This document shows positions 11,701 to 22,872 of a stretch of 64,000 nucleotides of DNA, one piece after another. The position numbers and the translations under genes are program-made. Source of the DNA: Aureobasidium sp. EXF-3400 (taxonomy: Eukaryota; Ascomycota; Dothideomycetes; Dothideales; Saccotheciaceae); NCBI GenBank assembly GCA_024195585.1, contig SWBL01000113.1, positions 79,010 to 143,009 on the forward strand, in the 5' to 3' direction. Under the pieces are notes generated by a model. That model had not been told where the DNA came from, ran no database searches, and saw only the letters and a program-made list of their open reading frames with translations. The stretch's first letter is position 1. Every line of letters starts with the position of its first letter.

Positions 11701-12172
11701 TGAAGATGCGCGGTTCAATACAGCGTTAGAATGTATCGTCAGCCTGCATGACCCTATATTGATTATCGAGAATGCAAAAATATCATTGGTCGTTCGGTTT
11801 TGCTTATATGCCGGGTGTTGTTGCACTCGAGTATTCTCACGTGCTTTAGGTTCTGAGAAGCGCGATGGTCGAATTAGTGCTATCACTACGCTCGTTTAGC
11901 ATTACAAAGACGTTCGGTAAGCTATACGTACAAGATTTCTCATCCGCATCTCTTCCGCCACGCCCCTCACTGGTTTGACGGACAAGAGCTGGAAAAACAC
12001 GCAAGGGCATCGGATCACCGAACAACAAAGCCTCTTCCGTAAAAGCGTGATTTTGTTCCCTTTCCACGAAGGATTCGAAGCTCCACAAGGACGAAGATAG
12101 CGGTGAAGTCCCTACAGCCGTCACTCTAACCAAACACGCAAAAACTCACATCACTGAATCTTCTGTGATACC
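8798..12172. other. long gene-poor divergent intergenic region
   Basis: About 3.4 kb separate the divergent Byr4-like and GCN20 genes. Short frames such as 9600-10040 (+) and 11470-11886 (-) show no conserved domain, overlap frames on the other strand and lack convincing splice partners. Both genes may have long leaders or an untranslated RNA may lie here. I see no tRNA or repeat. Confidence 0.5.
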
Positions 12173-14465
12173 ATGGAAGCTGAGATCAGAGCCCAGATCC
12201 CTGGAATCGACCCTGTCGTGTCCGAGTATTCTGCAGGATATCTCAACCATGCTTCGCAGGCATACAGCGCGGAGGGCGACCCACTGTCCGATGCCGCGGC
12301 TGCCGTGACAGCTCTGTTGCTATCCGCTTCCGGTGACCTGTCTAGCCAAAATGAATTGACAATTCAGAACCTGGTTGAGAAGTTTGTCTCCAAGCTCTCG
12401 GCACAGTCTGGTCTTGATGGTGAAAAGCGCCAACAAGCACCTTCTGCCAGAAAGCTCGATCAAACCATTCAAGTCGGATCTGCAAGAAACATCTCTTCCA
12501 CTCTTGGCTTGACTGGTGGTGTCAACTTGGAGCACACCGGTAGACAGATTGAGTCGCGTGTCGACAAGAAGAAGCTCGAGAAGGCCGAAAAGAAGCTCCG
12601 TGCAAAGCAAGACAAGAAGGAATTCAAGACTGTCGAGTATGAGGCTTCTAAGCTTTTGGACCAGCCCGACGATGCTGCATCCTACGAAGAGTTCTTCATG
12701 AAGGTTAACCCTCTGCAACTTGGCTCGGACAACCAAGGCAAGAGTAAGGACATCAAGGTTGATGGCATTGATATCACTATTGGTGGCAAGAGAATCTTGA
12801 GTGATACCAACTTGACTCTGGCATATGGCCGCAGATATGGTTTGGTTGGTCAGAACGGTATCGGTAAATCTACTCTGCTCAGAGCTTTGAGTAAGAGAGA
12901 AGTTGCCATTCCTACTCACATTTCCATTCTTCACGTTGAGCAAGAGGTGAGGTTTCCCATATCTTTGAAATTCGATCTGTGACTGACTGAGGTAGATTAT
13001 GGGAGACGACACACCTGCTCTCCAAGCCGTTTTGGATGCTGATGTCTGGCGTAAGCATTTGCTGAAGGAGCAAGACAAGATCACCAAGGAGCTCGCAGAA
13101 CTGGAAGCCACCAGATCACAGATGGCAGATACATCAACAGACGCTGCTAAGCTTGACACTCAACGAGAGGGTCTTGATATCACACTCAGTGATGTTCAAT
13201 CCAAGCTCGCTGAGATGGACTCTGACAGAGCCGAATCTCGTGCTGCCAGTATTCTGGCTGGTCTTGGTTTCTCACACGAGAGACAGCAGTACGCCACAAA
13301 GACCTTCTCTGGTGGTTGGCGTATGAGATTGGCACTGGCTCGTGCTCTGTTCTGTGAACCTGATCTTCTCATGCTCGATGAACCTTCCAACATGTTGGAT
13401 GTCCCCTCTATCACCTTCTTGTCAAATTACCTGCAGACCTACCCCAGCACTGTCTTGGTGGTTTCTCACGACAGAGCCTTCCTTGACGAAGTCGCCACAG
13501 ATATTATTCACCAGCACTCCGAGCGCCTCGACTACTACAAGGGTGCCAACTTCCAATCCTTCTACAACACCAAGGAGGAGAGAAGAAAGACTGCCAAGAG
13601 AGAGTACGAAAAGCAGATGGGAGAGCGTGCACATCTGCAAGCCTTCATCGACAAGTTCCGTTACAACGCAGCCAAGTCGTCTGAAGCACAATCGCGTATC
13701 AAGAAGCTGGAGAAGATGCCTATCTTGGAAGCCCCTGAGAGCGAGTACACGGTCAAGTTCACATTCCCTGACGTGGAAAAGATGTCGCCTCCTATTATCC
13801 AGATGAGCGGTGTCTCTTTCGGTTACACTCCAGACAAGCCATTGCTCAAGAATGTTGATCTTGACGTTCAGCTCGACTCGCGTATCGGTATTGTTGGACC
13901 CAACGGTGCTGGTAAAACAACAGTGCTCAAGCTTCTCATCGGTGCACTACAGCCGACTACTGGTCTCATCTCTCAGAACCCTCGTCTGCGTATCGGTTTC
14001 TTCGCCCAACATCACGTCGATGCTCTCGACTTGAACATGAGTGCCGTTGGCTTCATGTCCAAGATGTTCCCTGGTAGGACCGATGAAGAGTACCGCAGAC
14101 ATCTCGGTGCTTTCGGTATTACCGGTATGACTGGTCTGCAGAAGATGGAGATTCTGTCAGGAGGTCAAAAGTCTCGTGTCGCTTTCGCTATTCTGTCACT
14201 CCAGAACCCTCACATTCTGGTTCTTGATGAGCCTTCTAACCACTTGGATATCGAAGCCATGGATGCTTTGGCAGATGCTTTGAGGAACTTTGGTGGTGGT
14301 GTACTCATGGTGTCTCACGACGTCTCACTCTTGCAAAACACCTGCACAAGTCTATGGGTATGCGACCAGGGAAGTGTTGAGCACTTCGATGGCGATGTCA
14401 ACGACTACAAGCGCAGAATTACAGCCCAGGCTGACGCAGCTGGTGTGGCAACTACTCACCACTAG
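12173..14465 (+). CDS. gcn20: ABC-F ATPase Gcn20, Gcn2-pathway translation regulator
   Basis: Two exons, 12173-12946 and 12996-14465, encode 747 residues; a 49-nt intron (gtgagg...ggtag) falls in phase after EQE. The protein has no membrane segments and carries two ABC ATPase cassettes, as in ABC-F proteins. Cassette 1 has Walker A GQNGIGKST (226-234), signature SGGWRMRLALARAL and Walker B LLMLDEPSNMLD. Cassette 2 has GPNGAGKTT, signature LSGGQKSRVAF and LVLDEPSNHLD. The roughly 200-residue N-terminal extension with a charged KKKLEKAEKKLRAKQDKKEF helix is typical of Gcn20, where it contacts Gcn1. With Gcn1 it helps uncharged tRNA activate the eIF2-alpha kinase Gcn2 on ribosomes. Length matches yeast Gcn20 closely. 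The next gene downstream is Ola1, another translation-linked ATPase on the same strand. Confidence 0.93.
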
Positions 14466-15075
14466 TCTCTCTATGGCAACGAAATCGTCACGCCTTTTAT
14501 ATGTAGCAGAGTCCATGTTGATATGAATTGAAGTGACAACATCTGCAGATGGTAGATGATCCGCCGAGCCGTGTCCCTGATGATCCTCTTTGCACAGCAT
14601 ATCTACCCACCTCGTCTGACTCTTAGTGAACACATGGAAATGCCAAAACATTCATACTCGCGATCCATACAGATGGGTCATGTTATCCAGTGAATATATC
14701 GAGTCCTCAAGCTATACCAATGCACGGGGTGCTACAGCTTCCTTGGGCGTTAGGTAATCGGCTTGTTCCGTTCAGCTCACAGGAGAAAAAAATGAGACGC
14801 CCAACGCCAGCGCATGTCGCACATCCCACCATCCCACTTCCAATCTTCTTACTCCCTCTCTCTCATACACTACATTTTCTCGGGGTCGGCCAGTCACAGC
14901 CCACTCCTGCATATCTGCGACCATTTCCTCCGCACTCGCTCCCCTCTCCTTCCTTTCTCGAGTATCCGCAGCAGGCCCTGCATTCGCGACAGCTCACTTG
15001 CGCATCTGCTGGTCGGCGAACACCAAAGCTCAAAGCTTTACTCTAGTCCGAACTTACGCCAAAGGTAGAGGAAGA
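14466..15075. other. intergenic, Ola1 promoter
   Basis: About 610 bp between two same-strand genes. The last 250 bp are pyrimidine-rich (runs of CTCTCT and CTTCTT), as common upstream of highly expressed fungal housekeeping genes. No other feature is seen. Confidence 0.5.
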
Positions 15076-16611
15076 ATGCCTCCCAAGAAGGTCGTCAAGG
15101 AGGAGAAGATCCCTTTGGGTCGTCCCGGAAACAACCTGAAGAGTGGTATCGTATGTAGGGAATAGTCCGCCAGAGTGCACACGCAACTGTCGCTAACGTC
15201 AATTGCAGGTTGGTCTGGCTAACGTCGGAAAATCTACCCTCTTCCAAGCCATCACCAAATGTTCTCTTGGTAACCCTGCTGTACGTACCACCGCACTCGG
15301 TTCGACGCTTCCTTCACTAACCCTTACTGCAGAACTTCCCCTACGCCACTATTGACCCTGAGGAGTCTCGTGTCATCGTTCCTGATGAGCGTTACGACTG
15401 GCTGTGCGAGCACTACAACCCCAAGTCGAGAGTCCCTGCTCACCTTACCATCTACGATATCGCTGGTCTGACCCGTGGTGCCTCTACTGGTGCTGGTCTC
15501 GGAAACGCTTTCTTGTCCCACATCCGTGCCGTCGATGCCATCTTCCAGGTCGTCAGATGTTTCGATGATGCCGAGATTATCCACGTCGAGGGTGATGTCG
15601 ACCCCGTTCGTGATCTCGAGATTATCAGCGAGGAGCTCCGTATCAAGGATATCGAGTTCGTCGAGAAGGCTCTTGAGAACCTGAAGAAGCAGACTCGCCG
15701 TGGTGGTCAGTCTCTTGAGATGAAGAAGCTCAAGGAGGAGGAAGCTACCACAGAGAAGATTCTTGCCCTTCTTCAGGACGGCAAGGACATCCGTCACCAG
15801 CACTGGACTCCCAAGGAGGTACGTTACTCTGCTTTTCACGTTTCCATCACACATCACCCCCTCTGCAATGATGATCCAACTTTTATACCCAGCTCTCAGA
15901 ATAACGGTTCATCGGAGAAAGGCTTAACCTGTTGGGATTGGACCCAACAGGGAGCTGGATCCAGAACTCTTTTGCTGTCAAGTCCCTTCTGAAACACGCC
16001 TCAGCTACCACATTTGCTTCAACTCGATCTTCCATGTTCATGGCTAACAAGATCCATAGGTCGAGGTCATTAACCCTCTCTTCCTTCTTACTGCCAAGCC
16101 TGTTGTCTACCTGACCAACCTCAGCGAGAGAGACTACCTTCGCCAGAAGAACAAGCACTTGCCCAAGGTTGTCGAGTGGATCAAGACCCACTCTCCTGGC
16201 GAGCCCATTCTTCCCATCTCTATCTCCCTCGAGGAGCGTCTTTCTCGCTTCGAGACCGACGCAGAGGTTGAGGAGGAGTGCAAGAAGATCGGCGGCAAGT
16301 CTGCCCTCCCCAAGGCCATCACCACCATGCGCAAGGCTCTCGACCTTGGCAGCTTCTTCACAACTGGTACCGATGAGGTCCGTCAATGGACTATCCGTAA
16401 CGGCACCAAGGCCCCTCAAGCTGCCGGTGTCATTCACGGTGACTTCGAGAAGACCTTCATTCAGGCCATCGTATACAACTTCAACCTTCTCAAGGAGTTG
16501 AAGACTGAAGCCGAAGTCAAGTCACAGGGAAAGATCATGACCAAGGGCAAGGACTACGTTGTTGAGGATGGAGACATTGTTCTCATCAAGGCTGGTGCCG
16601 CCAAGGCTTAA
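15076..16611 (+). CDS. ola1: Ola1, Obg-like ATPase (YchF family)
   Basis: Four exons, 15076-15150, 15209-15280, 15333-15818 and 16060-16611, encode 394 residues, the same length as yeast Ola1. All junctions are phase 0 with good GT...AG sites; the third intron is long for this window (241 nt). The TRAFAC-class P-loop VGLANVGKST starts exactly at exon 2, and switch motif DIAGLTRGAS, a coiled-coil insertion and the TGS domain (ending KGKDYVVEDGDIVLIKAGAA) follow in order. Ola1 prefers ATP to GTP. In animals it is reported to bind eIF2 and to influence the stress response and translation initiation; in yeast it associates with ribosomes and proteasomes. It is cytosolic. The gene follows GCN20 on the same strand. 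Confidence 0.95.
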
Positions 16612-17451
16612 ACAAGGAATTGTCGACGCCTTGGTTCTCAAATCTGTTGGATGAATGATGAGTGGGACTGTTTCTGGTCACTCTCCCAGGCTTCCTGTTT
16701 CTACTTTACTGCTCGGCAGTAAGACGTTACTGGCACCGGCCGACTGAGGCAGTGCTGAAGCAGCTTGCTGCGAAGAGTTGATACCCGGCCTGTTTTATGG
16801 CCAGCACATATAAACGGGGCTCCTCGATATATGTTGCGCACTCGCGTCATGCCCCGTTAGCATATGCTTGATAATGAAAAGTAAATGACTTTAACATGAT
16901 GAATATTCTTGCATTATCTCATGATTCTTTCAGCAATGTGACCAGTATGTGTTTCAGCGTTGGATCGGATGTAAGATGTTTCAAGTGCCCATGACAAGAT
17001 TGATTGATGGTTGATCCTGAAGGAATGTTCTGCCGGCCTCGTATGCACATGGGCGCATCCGAGGAATAGCTAAGGAATACCTAGCAAACCCTAGGCCATA
17101 TGTGAATTGGTGTGGGCGTCCTTCAGTCAGCCTCGTATAATTATACGGATGTGAAGTCAAGGGTGGAGCTTGGCGGGCAGAATTCAAATTCCGACAGCCG
17201 GTGACGTTGTGAGCCTTCCGACAGTCACATGTTGAAACACATTCGAGGCGGAGCTCTAGGCACGCAAGCAGATCAGCCTAGCTTTACGACGTTTGCAGGG
17301 GCCCGAGACAACAGACAAGAAAAGTCGACGAGTTGATCCAAGCCCATGACTTTGCGCGCCGACCGGATCTGAGGAACAAGACAATATCGCCCAGCTGTGG
17401 GCGCTTTTCGCATACCTACGATCTTGCCATGACCCATCGACCACCGATTGA
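16612..17451. other. intergenic
   Basis: About 840 bp holding the Ola1 3' end and the promoter of the VPS9 gene. A minus-strand frame at 16981-17187 has no recognisable content. Nothing else is seen. Confidence 0.5.
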
Positions 17452-20400
17452 ATGCACCCTCTAAACCCCTTTCTGCGGGCCTTCTTCAGAAGCACCCTTC
17501 CTTCGCAGTGTCTGCCCGTAAATCACCATATCCTCCTGGTCCCGACGACTGAATCGCTACTACAAGGCCGCGACCGCGAGACGACCGCGCCATATTCCGA
17601 CCTCGCCGTATCTGAAGAATTTCTCTCCAGTCATGTCATCCGCATACCTGGAGGCATCCCACCTGGATCTATGTCAAAAGATGGAGGGAACATTCGCGAG
17701 ACTAAAGGCAAGGCCAAGCAGTATAACACACTTAATGGCAGGACCGTAGTCGTCAAGGACACCTACGTCTACAGCAACAAAGGTTCGCCTCATCCACTGT
17801 CCTGCAGCGACACTGCTGACACTAGCCCGTAGGCTTCAAGAGCTTGACCCAGGCTCAACTCTTGACCGACACACTGTTTTGTCCCGACATCCCAGAAGCC
17901 CAGCAATGGCTCGTCTACTACATCTCCAGACCTCTAGTAGGCTCTTACGACCCCGTTCGCATCGTGCCGGCTACTATCAGGACGGCTGCTCAGCGCGCTG
18001 CAGACAAACCAAAGTCTTCCATTCCCTCGGCCTCGGACGTCAAAAAGAAGGATATCGCATCATTTACAGAACTGCTGACCGCATTTCCTCTGATTGCTCG
18101 ACAGCTGCAGAATGGTCTGGATAGAACACTCAAGGAATTTGCCGCACAATTCGAGGGCCCTGTACCAAATAAGTCGTCACGAGCGCCGTCTGTGAGCTCG
18201 CAAAGGTCGGATTACTCTTCGACTTCATTAGAAGATTCATTAGCCTCGCTCAGATCTTCGGTTTCTGGAAGCGAAAGCAGTATCCGTCTTTCGTCACTGG
18301 CCATAGAACCGGAAGAGGATTCCATGCGCTTTGCGCTTGAAAGTGCGACTACTGCTGCTATCGATTTGTTTCAAGGAGTTGACAGACAACAACTATCTCT
18401 CCTTGGTGCCACAACCGACTTGTCAGGTCCGGTAGTTGAGCGTATGATTGAACGTCATGTCGCCGAGCAGCTACATGAAACAATCCTATTCCCTCGAATA
18501 TGTAATATCCGCCGTTCAGAAGACCTTGAACTCGAACATCGCCTGCGGAAGATGGCCAACATTGATGTTGCACAAGTCGGCATACCCATAGAGGGTGGCA
18601 TGAGAGGAAAAAGGGACATGGCAATCCGGATCGATAGGGCTGTAGGCATTTTCAAGAAGATGGGCGTAGCCAGCAGTCCACAGGAAATGATCGAAGTTTT
18701 GCTAGAAACGGCAAAGACTGTTACCGCAACTCCCACCGCCAACGTAGGGAAACCAGGAACGCGACCGGATGGCACGTCAGAGAAACCAAGCATAGCCATG
18801 ACTATCAATGCCGATGCACTGGTCTCTATGCTTTTGATTGTCGTTATCAGAAGCTCTGTTCGTTATTTGCACGCCAGACTCTCCTATATGAGGCACTTTG
18901 TGTTCATTGACGATGTGGACAGTGGAGAGATGGGCTATGTGCTAAGCACTTTCGAAGCTGTACTGCTTTATCTGTCAAGAGACTCGGACGCTTTACGGAT
19001 AGCTGCAAGGAAAAACGCACGGTTATGGAAAGCAACAAGAAATGGAAATATATCAGATCTGCGGAAGATTCTTGAACCTGATGCTCCCTGGATTGCAGAC
19101 GGTCAAGTCATAGAAGAGGCGCCATCGTTCGACGACAGCTTCAGAGATCAGGACGCGTCAAGCCTGAGTTCACGGCTGAACGATGTACAGATGGGACAGG
19201 AACAGCGGTCCTCGATATCTGGAGATGATTTTGCTGCTGTTGGTGGATCTTTGGCTCACGTGTTTCCTTTCCAAAAACCGCCGACACCACCCCCAGAAGT
19301 CAGTCAGCCAAAACGAAAACGTGTGACTATGGCCAAATTACGCAGCGCGTCTGTGTCATCAGGATACTCATCTCCGTCGCGCTCCAGATCTAAGAGTATA
19401 GACTCTACAATCAGCAACGCCTCAGCAGGAGATAGCTCTCTCGACAAGATCTCACAATCACAAGGTCTGGGTGGAGACTCTATCTTGATGATGGCCATTG
19501 AGAATGGACAGCTCGCATCTTTAGAGTACCTGCTGAGTTTGGATCAATACTTCCCTATTGAGTTCATCCTGGAGGATGCCAATAATGAGGGAGTGACTCT
19601 GCTCGTTGCTGCAGTACAAGGCGACGACAAGAACTTAACAAACGCGTTACTAAATCACATCATCCGAAACGCTCCCTCCGATAGCACTCTACGATCATAT
19701 TTTGTTCGTCAAGACAGCAAAGGGAGAACATTCGCCCACTATCTTTTCAATCAGCCACATCTGATGGAGACGGTCGGCGAAATGCTGCCATGGCGGCTCA
19801 AGGACAAGAATGGCCAAACACCATTGTTTGCTTTATGCAGGTCGTATGATCACCAGGAATATCGTTGGATGGTCGAAACCGCATTGACTCTTGCGACAAA
19901 TACTCAACCAGATCAAGAACCACTCCACCTTGCTGATCACATAGACAACAAGGGCAACACTTTACTACATATTGTCAACGATCCTCATCTAACGGCGTGG
20001 CTCCTTCGTCACTGTGATTCAGATGTGAATGCAGCGAATGACAAACGTTTCACACCGCTGATGATGGCGAGCAAATACGGTAGACTCGACTTGGTTCGAA
20101 CATTCTTCGGTGACGCTCGAGTAGACCTACAAATTAAAGACATTAGAGGCCTAACAGCGGTCGAGCTAGCCAAGGACGATGAAGTCAGAAACCGAATTGA
20201 TGATTTGGTGTTGCTATCAACGCGGCCTGCAGCAGATGGACGGATTACTTCTGTCGTTCGCTCGTTCTTTGTAGAGGATGCCACTGTTCGACTAGTGCTT
20301 AAGTCTGGAGGCCCAAATCCAAACGGCACGATCACGGTTACCACCTGTCGTCGCTCTGTTGCTGATTTCGAACATCTCGCAAAATGGCTCTCAATTGAGC

Positions 20401-21332
20401 AGCCCGCATCTTGGATACCAACACATTTCAACCTGACATCGCCATTCTTGATACCGTCAAAGCCATCAAGGGCTGTTCTGCGTGATATTCAGCTCCGTCT
20501 TGACGCATTCTTGCAATGCCTTTTGACGCACTCTACTTTCTCCACGCATGAGATGGTATGGGAGTTCTTCCTTGTTCCCGATATCGATCCTGCCATGTTG
20601 GCCGAGCGAGCGAAACACAAGGCAGAGATTCGTGTCGAAAATGTTCGGGATGACTACGATCCAATCACAGATACACGGGAGGTCGAGTCGTTTGTGACTC
20701 ATGCAAAAGATCAACTTCGTGGAGTCTCGCATGCTGTGAAGTCCCTCATCAGACGCACTAATGCTCAGCGCGTGATCAACTCGGATCTGCATGATGCGCG
20801 AACGCTCAATAACACCGGCGTCGCAACTCTCCAGTTCCTTCCTCAAAAATATCTCACAGCATTCGAAATGTACACGAAAGCTCTGACGCCTTCCGAATCC
20901 GATCCCCTGGCAAGCTTTTACTACTCTCTGCACTCTGTTGCAAATTCATCAACAGCGGTTCTGGTTGCTCTCGGGCGGCCAACAAGCCTGATTGGCAGCA
21001 TGAACCAAGCTAGAAGGAACATCGAGAGAGCTCTGGGTTCGCTTAGCAGGCAATCCCGCTGGACACCAAACATAGGGCTGTTTGACGAGACGAGGCGGTC
21101 GATTGCAGCTGAAGCAGAAGAGAAAGCAACAAAGGCTCAAGGTGAGCTTGATTCTCTTGGTAGCGAACTACGCTACACGCAACAGACTGTTGCTGCCGAG
21201 TTGGCTGGTTGGCAAGAACAGCATGTCAAATTCGGCAAGAGAATGCTGAAGGATCTGGCCAAGGGCATGGTCGTGAAAGAAAAGGCCAGGCTCGAGAGTA
21301 TGAAGAGGGCACTAAGAGAGCTGCAAAGGTGA
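17452..21332 (+). CDS. VPS9-domain Rab GEF with ankyrin repeats and PX-like domain
   Basis: Two exons, 17452-17782 and 17833-21332, encode 1276 residues; the 50-nt intron splits a Gly codon (SNK-G-FKS). The start at MHPLNPFLRAFFRSTLPSQC is chosen because this N-terminus looks conserved and structured. Residues about 327-497 form a VPS9 domain, with INADALVSMLLIVVIRSSVR and SGEMGYVLSTFEAVLLYLS carrying the helices and acidic residues that contact Rab5-type GTPases. Ser-rich linkers surround it. Ankyrin-type repeats follow (about 660-900: GNTLLHIV, FTPLMMASKYGRLDLVR). A PX-like lipid-binding region comes next (about 913-1033: FEHLAKWLSIEQPASWIPTH). A charged coiled coil forms the C-terminus. 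It likely activates Rab5/Vps21-class GTPases on endosomes, combining membrane recognition and scaffold repeats much like animal VARP-type proteins. The exact substrate is not deducible. Confidence 0.88.
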
Positions 21333-21897
21333 AACAAGCATGGGTGTATCCACGGTACGTGTGCATTGGCGCTTCATGGAATTAGATTCGTTCTACTGTA
21401 CATTTAGCAGGAACTCGTGCCTCAGCCGGCGTTCGCAGGTCATGTAGCATTAGCAAGGCTTGGATGCAAGCATAACGACGATCTGAGTTGTTGATCTACC
21501 CATCACAGACTTAACTCGATGTTGTAGATCTCGTACAGCTGTGAACATATCTCTTTCTCCTCAAGTGATGCATATCATTCTCTGAGACTGATTCAAGACC
21601 AGAAGCATTTCGAGGAAGGTACATCTCTTCGCCGAGAGCTGTCATACATACGGGGTAGCTCTTTCCTCTTTAGGCAGGGAAGTGGTCTCGTTGCCTAAAA
21701 CGTGGACCGCCTCGACAGAAGATTCGGCAGCTGCTCACGTCCACACATCTCATTGCACCAGCCAACTCCTCCCCTTCCTCATCTTCTTCATTACACTCCT
21801 TCGACACGTTCATCTTACGTGTTCTTTGATACTACCTGTCTTTTTTCTTCTTTTCCTACGTGTTTCACCTCACTCGACACGTACCGCCTTCTCCAAG
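21333..21897. promoter_or_regulatory. intergenic with pyrimidine-rich leader of the H2B-like gene
   Basis: About 565 bp. From roughly 21740 to 21895 the plus strand is strongly C/T-rich with runs of CTTCTT and CTCC, resembling leaders of actively expressed fungal genes. The frame is open upstream of the ATG at 21898 (to 21682), but that translation is low-complexity and is judged untranslated leader. Unlike canonical core-histone genes, no divergent H2A gene lies here. Confidence 0.45.
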
Positions 21898-22872
21898 ATG
21901 CCTCCCAAGATCGCAAGAAAGCTCACTGCTGCTCAGATTCAACACGCAATCTCTCAGACGCAGCGTGTTGGAGAGTCTCAAACCGAAGAAGACGAAGATC
22001 TCCGGCGTGCAATTGCTGAGTCGCAGCGTGTGGACCAATCTCAAGCCACGCAGGAGGACGAAGTACAGCTTGACCAAGAGTCCCAAGTCGATGGCGACAC
22101 CCAGCCTGCTCAGGAGACTCAAGTCGATGAGAACACCCAGCCCGATGCAGCTGTTCCCACTAGCAGTGCTGACAGCGATGTCGTCAACGATGCATTGGCC
22201 TCGACTGCTGATGGCGCCAGTGCTGCCACCCCTGACACTGCTGCCTCTCCTGCCGATGAAGTCGAGACTAAGCCTGTCATCAAAAAACCTGCCGCAAAGA
22301 AGGTTGCGAGCAAGAAAGTTCCTGCGACTGACGGCAAGAAGGACGGTGAAGGCACCAAGAGAAAGCGTCGTCGCAAGCAAGACCCTACAAACTTCCAGGC
22401 ATACATCCACAAAGGTCTGTTTGTCTATTCACCTATCGGCACCACTCTTTGCGTATCAATGATTGACCCAGGCTCTCACAGTTCTGACACAGGTCCATCC
22501 TGGTTGTGCCATTACCAAGACGTCTATGCAGATCATGAATGACTTCATCAAAGGTAAGCAACATTCTGGCTTGTCTTTGTCATTCGAGATTATACAATTA
22601 ACATTTCATACACAGATCTTTGTCTTCGTATCGCAGACCTGGCTTCTGACCTATGCAAGAAGCTGAAGAAGGCTACCCTGCAAGCTCATGACATCCAAAC
22701 TGCGTAAGTGATATCCGCATGCTGGGTACTCCGTCCATAGCTGACCTTACTAACCCCATCGTTATATAGTACAAAGTTGGTTCTCTCGGGAGGACTCGCA
22801 AAACAAGCTCAGAGCGAAGGTGCAAAGGCCCTTCGTGCCTTCAACCAGGCCACCAAGCAAGGCCTTCGCTAG
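21898..22872 (+). CDS. divergent histone H2B-like protein with long SQ/TQ- and UIM-bearing tail
   Basis: Four exons, 21898-22414, 22482-22553, 22616-22703 and 22770-22872, encode 259 residues; junction phases agree throughout. Residues about 165-254 align without gaps to the H2B histone fold: AYIHKVLTQVHPG matches H2B SYIYKVLKQVHPD, and DIQTATKLVLSGGLAKQAQS matches [20 protein letters not shown], with SEG and KA also shared. By eye roughly 40 of about 89 positions are identical to canonical fungal H2B, so this is a variant, not the standard gene. The 160-residue tail is far longer than normal. It has ten SQ/TQ sites between residues 19 and 81, a tandem 21-residue repeat (14-34, 35-55) whose second copy fits the ubiquitin-interacting motif (EEDEDLRRAIAESQRVD), a 12-residue repeat (62-73, 74-85), an Ala/Thr/Ser linker, and a Lys-rich end with KRKRRRK. 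Ala249 sits where H2B carries its ubiquitylated lysine. It presumably dimerises with H2A-type histones in chromatin, perhaps in DNA damage signalling; that role is inference. Confidence 0.85.

Noticed and set aside
21682..21897. In-frame N-terminal extension of the H2B-like protein
   Set aside because: Low-complexity translation of a C/T-rich leader; MPPK at 21898 resembles histone starts.
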